Positions 58,846-64,000 of a stretch of 64,000 nucleotides of DNA are shown here, one piece after another (positions within the stretch are counted from its first letter, which is position 1; each line of letters starts with the position of its first letter). Below the pieces are notes generated by a model, which did not search any database, had not been told where the DNA came from, and worked only from the letters and a program-made list of their open reading frames with translations. The DNA comes from Monodelphis domestica. Lineage: Eukaryota > Chordata > Mammalia > Didelphimorphia > Didelphidae. The stretch covers positions 206,499,479-206,563,478 of the forward strand of contig NC_077228.1 in assembly GCF_027887165.1 (NCBI RefSeq), given 5' to 3'. The position numbers were made by a program, and so were the translations under genes.

Positions 58846-59889
58846 ATCAGATAGAACCTCTTGAGAAGTCACATCCAAAAGGACATTATCAGCTAAATAT
58901 CAATTCATAACAGCTAGCTTGAAGGGTCTGAAAAATAATCTAAAGGATATTTTCCTATCTCCATTCAAGTTCAGAGAATCCAAACTTTTTTTTTAAAAAA
59001 GAAAGTCTGTCCCTCATGCTTAGAAGGCACTCCTTTTTACCTCTTCTTTTTCAAATTCCTTATCTTCCTTTAAAGCTTAAATCAAGCACCACCCCTAGTG
59101 CTCTAGTGAGGAGCACTTTAGTAAAGTTTACCTTTAGTAAAGCCTATAGACCTCCTTCAGAATATTTTTAAATGAAATAAACAAATACAAGGAAATATAT
59201 TAAAATTGTTTTCAAAATATGTTTTTAAAAGTTCAAAGGATTCAAGTTACAAATCCTATTCCAAAAGAATGCAAGCACCTTGAGTGACAAGGGCAATTTA
59301 TTTTTAATTCTTATTTCCAGAATCTAACACAGTACATATTTGATAAAACAACAGTCAAACTGAACAGTGAGTTCTGAAAAGCTGCAACAGTGCCATACTT
59401 AACCTCAACATTGTTTTTATTTTGTTTTGTTTTATTATGTTTTAAAGACAAAGATCTTCCTGTATTTCGCTCTCTCACAAATCATCTGTGAGGAAATTTG
59501 GGTCTTGAAGTCAGTCTAACTGGTCTTTAGATAACTATATAAAGTATACATGTTAAACTATGTCATCACTTCCAACCCACTGAGTTCCCATGGGAATGTA
59601 TAGCCCAAGAAAATATAGAAAAAGAGATGATATGGTTCTGTACTAAGCTACTGGTTGTGTGAAAAAAGATAATAACAAACATGAAAGATGTGGTAGAAGT
59701 AAAATTGGCACAGTTTGAGAATTCAATGGGTTGGAAATAATGACATAGTTGACCATAAATTTAACTTAAAGAGTATATGGAGACTAAAGTAGGCTGGCTT
59801 TTGATAATAAGAGCCAAAGTTGATCATAAAGGATGTGTGGGAGAGTGAAATACAATTAGTTAGACCTAGGTCTTTCTTTAGGCTAATAA

Positions 59890-61195
59890 ATTATCAAACA
59901 TTCATTAAAAAGTATATATCTTGTGACAGAGATTACACTACGGTGCTAGAGATACCAAAAAAAGCATAAAAATCACCCCTGTTATCAAGAAGCTTAAATA
60001 TTCCCCAGGGAGGATGGTTGGATGGATAGATATACATAACATACATACGACACAGATATATATATTTGCACATATATACAGACACTTCCGTGCCCCCCCC
60101 CCCGATTATTATAAGGAAGTTGGGAGGGAATGAAAGATCAGAAAAACTGCATCAAGTAGTACTTTTTGAGCTATGCCTTTGAGCTACTTCCCTTAAGAGG
60201 GAAAGTCTATAAGGTAGAATGAGGAGAGTATCAGACATGAGGTGCATACAGCTAATACAAAGCATGGAGATAGGACATAGAATGCCCTGTGTGAAAAACA
60301 AAAAGAAAGTTAGTTTAATCTTAAAAGTATGGAAAGAGAGATAATTGTAGAATGAATGTTGGTTATTTTTAAATGCTGGAGCAAAATTCTGAGGGATCTG
60401 AAAAGCCAAAGAGAGGAGTTTACATTTATCCTAGGATAAAACGAGAGCAACTAGAGTTAACTAAATGGTAAGCTTTGTTTAAGAAAAATTCCTTTGTCAA
60501 GCTGCATGATAGATGAGTCTTTTATGAGGAGAGACTGGAGAAGGAAGGGAAACCAATTAGGTCATTGCCACAGTCTAGAAAAGAGGTGGCAAGGGCTTTA
60601 ACTCAGATGCTACTTTTACATGAAAAGAGAATAATGGATATGATGACATAGAACTGAAAACTTCCAACCCACTGAGTTGGAATAGGAGAGAATGGATATA
60701 TATATATATATATATATATTCATTCGAGTCATCTGCATAAATTATAATTAAACCCAAGAAAAGATTATAAGGTCACTGAGATAGTATAAAGAGAAAAGAG
60801 AACACAAGATCACGCCTTGAGATCATCCATATTTGGGGGACAGGAAACTGCTGATGACTCAGCAAAGGAGCCTAAGAGGGAGCAATAAAAACATGTAGAA
60901 GGGGGAAATTTAGGAAAAATCCATAGACTAGAGTACAGCCAGAAGAGGGAAGGCAGATAATTGTGTTAAATGAAGTAGAGAGATTCAAAAAGATTAGGAT
61001 TGATAAAAGGCCATTAGATTTGGAATATAAGAAATCAACAGTAATTTCTGAAAAACTAGTGTCAGTTAAAGTGGAAGCCAGATTGCAAAAGGTTGAGAAG
61101 CAAGTGAGAAGAAAACTAGTGGAAGCAATAAATGTAAAGAGTATTTCCTGACAGTTTGGCTAAGGAATGAAGGAAGGCCATTGAACAATTGCCTA
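59890..61195 (+). repeat. Unassigned old interspersed repeat, copy B (longer)
   Basis: About 1.3 kb. The middle matches copy A at 41230-41800; then come ggaaaccaattaggtcattg, ctgatgactcagcaaaggag, ccattagatttggaatataa, gtggaagccagattgcaaaa and tttcctgacagtttggctaa. A TA tract (60693-60719) and a C11 run (60093-60103) lie within. I recall similar sequence in other mammals but cannot name the family. Confidence 0.45.
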
Positions 61196-61780
61196 AAGGA
61201 ATTAATAGGGTACAATTACAGATTTTATAATATCTGTAGATTGCAAGCACCTCATGAGTTAAATTTGTCAAAATTTATAGTATTGAATGTATAACTCCCA
61301 ATAGAATAAACTCCTCAAATGAATACAGAAATGTAGTAGGGTGAAAAGATTGAGAAATACTCCTTTTTACTCACATTTCAGGAACAAAATTAATGCTCCT
61401 AGGTCAAATGGAATGGAAAATGTAGACCACCATCTATATCCCAAAGTAGTACAGAATTAGCATTCAACAAATACAACTGCTGCATCAAATGAGATAATAG
61501 ACATGAAATAATATACAGTTGGGGAGAGAGATAGGAAGTAAAGAATTTTCATAGCCAACAAGTAGGTAATGAAAAGATAACTCTACCTGCTAATTAGAAA
61601 CCTCACATTATACCTTAGCTAGTAGCATGACTGTATAAATTTAGTCCAACACAAAAACTTTGAAATCCTATTATAGAATAAATCAAGTTCCAATACCACC
61701 TAATTATTCAGTAAGATGTAGTTCTCTTTTCATTTGAAAATTTCAATTTTAAAATCCTTAAGGTTAATTTCACACAACAC

Positions 61781-61784
61781 AACA

Positions 61785-61832
<48 letters not shown>

Positions 61833-61841
61833 GCGCGCGCG
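61781..61841. repeat. (AC)n-(GC)n alternating purine-pyrimidine tract
   Basis: About 19 AC units (to 61818) followed by about 11 CG units (to 61841), some 60 nt of strict alternation. Confidence 0.95.
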
Positions 61842-62813
61842 AAAATAGAACAATTAGAATTGAAGATACCCTCTACTCTCCAACCACCATCTCAGGCAAC
61901 AAAATCGAGATTCTTTCCAAGGAATTGACATATTTCAACCTACAAATAGGTCACTTGAGTGAGTACATTTGAACAAGTGAATAGCTAAAACCATGGTCTC
62001 TAAATACTACTGTTTGGAAATAATAATTCAATGACAGTTGGAAGGGACTTTACAGCAAGTCATCAATGAAGAATCCTTTCTAAAACAATCCTAACAAATG
62101 ATAAGCCTATCTTTGTTTACCTATACTGAAATGAACTCTCTACACTGGCAAAAGGCAGCAAATTCTACATTTGAACAATGTTACAAAATTTTGTTTATAT
62201 CAAAACTAAATCTGTCCTATCTATTATTTCTACCCATTGCTATTCTAGTCACCAACATGACTCCCCCCTTTTTATAACTTCTACTGCCATAATTTTGGTT
62301 TGACTTCATCACTCCTTAAAGGGCAATCCACCCCATAATAAAAGCCTCAGGTCTATGGACTCAATGGATGATATGGACATTAAAAACTCCAACAAAATTG
62401 GAAACAGTGTCGAGTAATTTAAACCTCTGTACTTTCCTCCTCTCACCCCATCCCATTATTTTAACAAATGTTAACAAAAATTGTATTATGAAACGAATCA
62501 CTGTTCACATAGATGCACTCCCAGCATATATTCTACCATCATGACTGAAGAAGGACAAGGCTAGGAAGGAAGCGTGCCATTAGCAAAGAGATTAATTCAC
62601 TCTCTCACTACTCTTATACCCACCTCTTCCAAAAGAATCAACTTTCTGGGTCTCCTGGCAATGGTCAAAATGGGTTTGAATCGCTAAACTTCACCTAAGA
62701 GGGTCAAGTACATGTGCTAAAACACAACCATCAAATGAAATTAAATTGTGTGTTAATTATGTGAAATTACCTTCTTCTGAACAAAGTGCCAACCCTCTTA
62801 AATCTGGCCAATC

Positions 62814-62986
62814 AAGAATAAGAAAACCCCTTGTGACACCCAATGGAATGGCATGGGGGGGGGGGGGGGGGCACGGCGGCAGCAGGGGAGGGGGGAGAAA
62901 GTGATCTTTTTTCTCCCCAATGAATGTTTGAAAATGACCTAATAAAATAATGTTTAAAAGGAAAAAAAAAGAATAAGAAAACCCCT
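62814..62986 (+). mobile_element. Very short 5'-truncated L1 with perfect 18-bp target duplication
   Basis: The body 62832-62968 (137 bp) matches only the last part of the L1 at 43595-43731: tgtgacacccaatggaatgg, a simple-sequence block, gtgatctt, aatgtttgaaaatgacctaa, aataaaataatg and an A-rich tail. The 18-mer aagaataagaaaacccct flanks it at 62814-62831 and 62969-62986 without mismatch. Confidence 0.9.
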
Positions 62987-63147
62987 AGAATATCCTTAGT
63001 CTCCCTCAGGAAATATGTTAGAAGAAAACAGTCTGGGGTTCTGAAAAGGTGATATTTTTTCTGGGATCCAAGTTACAGTGAAACTTGGTCTTATTCAAAC
63101 TGAAAACAGAATGAATGTATACATATGCATTTGTGCCATTTGTTTGT

Positions 63148-63388
63148 TCAATCATTTCAGTCATATCCAACTCTTCCTGACCCCATTTGGGATTTTCTGG
63201 GCAAAGATGCTGCAATTGTTTGCCACTTCCTTTTCCAGGTCATCTTACAAATGAGGAAACTGAGGCAAACCAGGTGTAGTGACTTGTCCAGTCATACACC
63301 TAATGTATCAGAGGCCAGATTTGAACTCAGGAAGAGTCTTCCTGACTCCAGGCCCAGCATTCAAACCACTACTCCCAGAATTGCCTTT
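63148..63388 (-). mobile_element. SINE with GACCCCATTTGGG-type 3' part, antisense
   Basis: ttcagtcatatccaactctt, ctgaccccatttgggatttt, aaatgaggaaactgaggcaa, gatttgaactcaggaagagt, ctgactccaggcccagcatt. Confidence 0.82.
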
Positions 63389-64000
63389 TAAGAAATTAAG
63401 GATCGTGTCATTTCTATCAATCTTCTCTGATTTCAATTGTTTAAGTACTCCCTATATCAATGCAGAATACAATTCTTCTATGCCTTTGTAAAATCCAATT
63501 CACATTTGCTTAAAATGAAAGTGTGTTTAATATAATGTAATTCTCTCTGAATTATCTCAAGATTCCTGGGAAAATAAATATTTTGGTTAGGTTAGTTCTT
63601 CCCTTAACTTCAAGGTCCCTTTCCCAATTAAGGATGCATAAAGAGAGGGGCATGTGGAACCTAACCTTGTAAATACTTTATAATGATATAAATATACAAA
63701 AGTTTTCCCTCACCTACAAATTAACCAGGAGTTAGGAGACTTAGGTTAGCCTCTCTGTATCTCAATTTCTCCATTTGATAAGTGACTTCTTCCTTACTAA
63801 CTTTGGGAAGTGAGAGTAAAATGGCAAATCTATGTGAAAGTACTTTTTAGTTCATTTGGCCTTCCATTCAATCAGCAAGTACCCTATTGCACAAAAAAAT
63901 AAATTTATGATATCTCTGTGATTACCAATATAAAGCACTTTTTTACATATGCTCATTTTATCCTCATAATCCTGAAGATGTATGCTATTATTAAACTGAG

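Larger units (their letters stand above)
56111..64000 (-). other. KANSL1: KANSL1 intron upstream of the first visible exon (partial)
   Basis: At least 7.9 kb with no recognisable exon; the coiled-coil exon expected upstream was looked for and not seen. It holds an (AC)n tract, an antisense L2 (56720-57400), an antisense L1 with an internal microinversion (57449-58340), a MIR (58635-58845), an unassigned old repeat (59890-61195), TA and AC/GC tracts, a 137-bp L1 stub (62832-62968) and a SINE (63148-63388). Nothing recognised in 56340-56700, 58860-59880, 61200-61770, 61845-62800 or 63400-64000. Confidence 0.8.

Noticed and set aside
56111-64000. Further KANSL1 exon (coiled-coil block upstream of IDSIS)
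   Set aside because: I looked for the conserved peptide expected from human KANSL1 and found no in-phase match with splice sites; it is probably beyond the window.

Overview
The window is vertebrate nuclear DNA, almost certainly from a marsupial. The evidence is two mammalian genes with intron-exon structure, plus dense interspersed repeats of kinds common in marsupials: tRNA-headed SINEs beginning GGGGCAGCTGGGTGGCTCAG, MIR/THER-1 SINEs, L1 tails of a marsupial type, and long old L2 and L3/CR1 LINE copies. Repeat family names are from memory and could not be searched. The species cannot be fixed from this window.

Left part (about 1-26,300, plus strand): the 3' end of MAPT (microtubule-associated protein tau). 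Three coding exons are present: 4315-4396 (repeat R3, opening with the VQIVYK aggregation hexapeptide), 6591-6703 (repeat R4) and 21623-21838 (C-terminal tail and stop). They join in phase into 136 residues, the same length as human tau 306-441. The introns are filled with L2, L3/CR1, SINE, L1 and microsatellite sequence and one probable LTR fossil. A GC- and CpG-rich 3' UTR of about 4.5 kb ends at a poly(A) signal at 26273-26278, whose flank matches the remembered end of human MAPT mRNA.

Middle (about 26,300-29,395): a gene-poor gap of about 3 kb between the two convergent 3' ends.

Right part (about 29,395-64,000, minus strand): the 3' half of KANSL1, a scaffold subunit of the NSL histone acetyltransferase complex. 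Eleven coding exons (55995-56110 down to 30924-31151) have consistent splice sites and phases and encode the last 596 residues, including an ARTRP WDR5-binding-type motif and the whole PEHE region that contacts the acetyltransferase KAT8/MOF. The 3' UTR is about 1.5 kb. By comparison with human KANSL1 these are probably exons 5-15. Upstream exons were not found, and the last 7.9 kb is intron.

The tail-to-tail MAPT/KANSL1 arrangement matches human 17q21.31. No new multigene system was found. Points worth a second look: an Asp-to-Asn change at P4 of tau's caspase site, a roughly 26-bp microinversion inside an L1 copy, a 137-bp L1 stub with a perfect 18-bp target duplication, nested SINE/LINE insertions that give relative ages, UG-repeats in KANSL1 pre-mRNA near a 3' splice site, two copies of an unassigned old repeat, and unusually many long G/C homopolymers.
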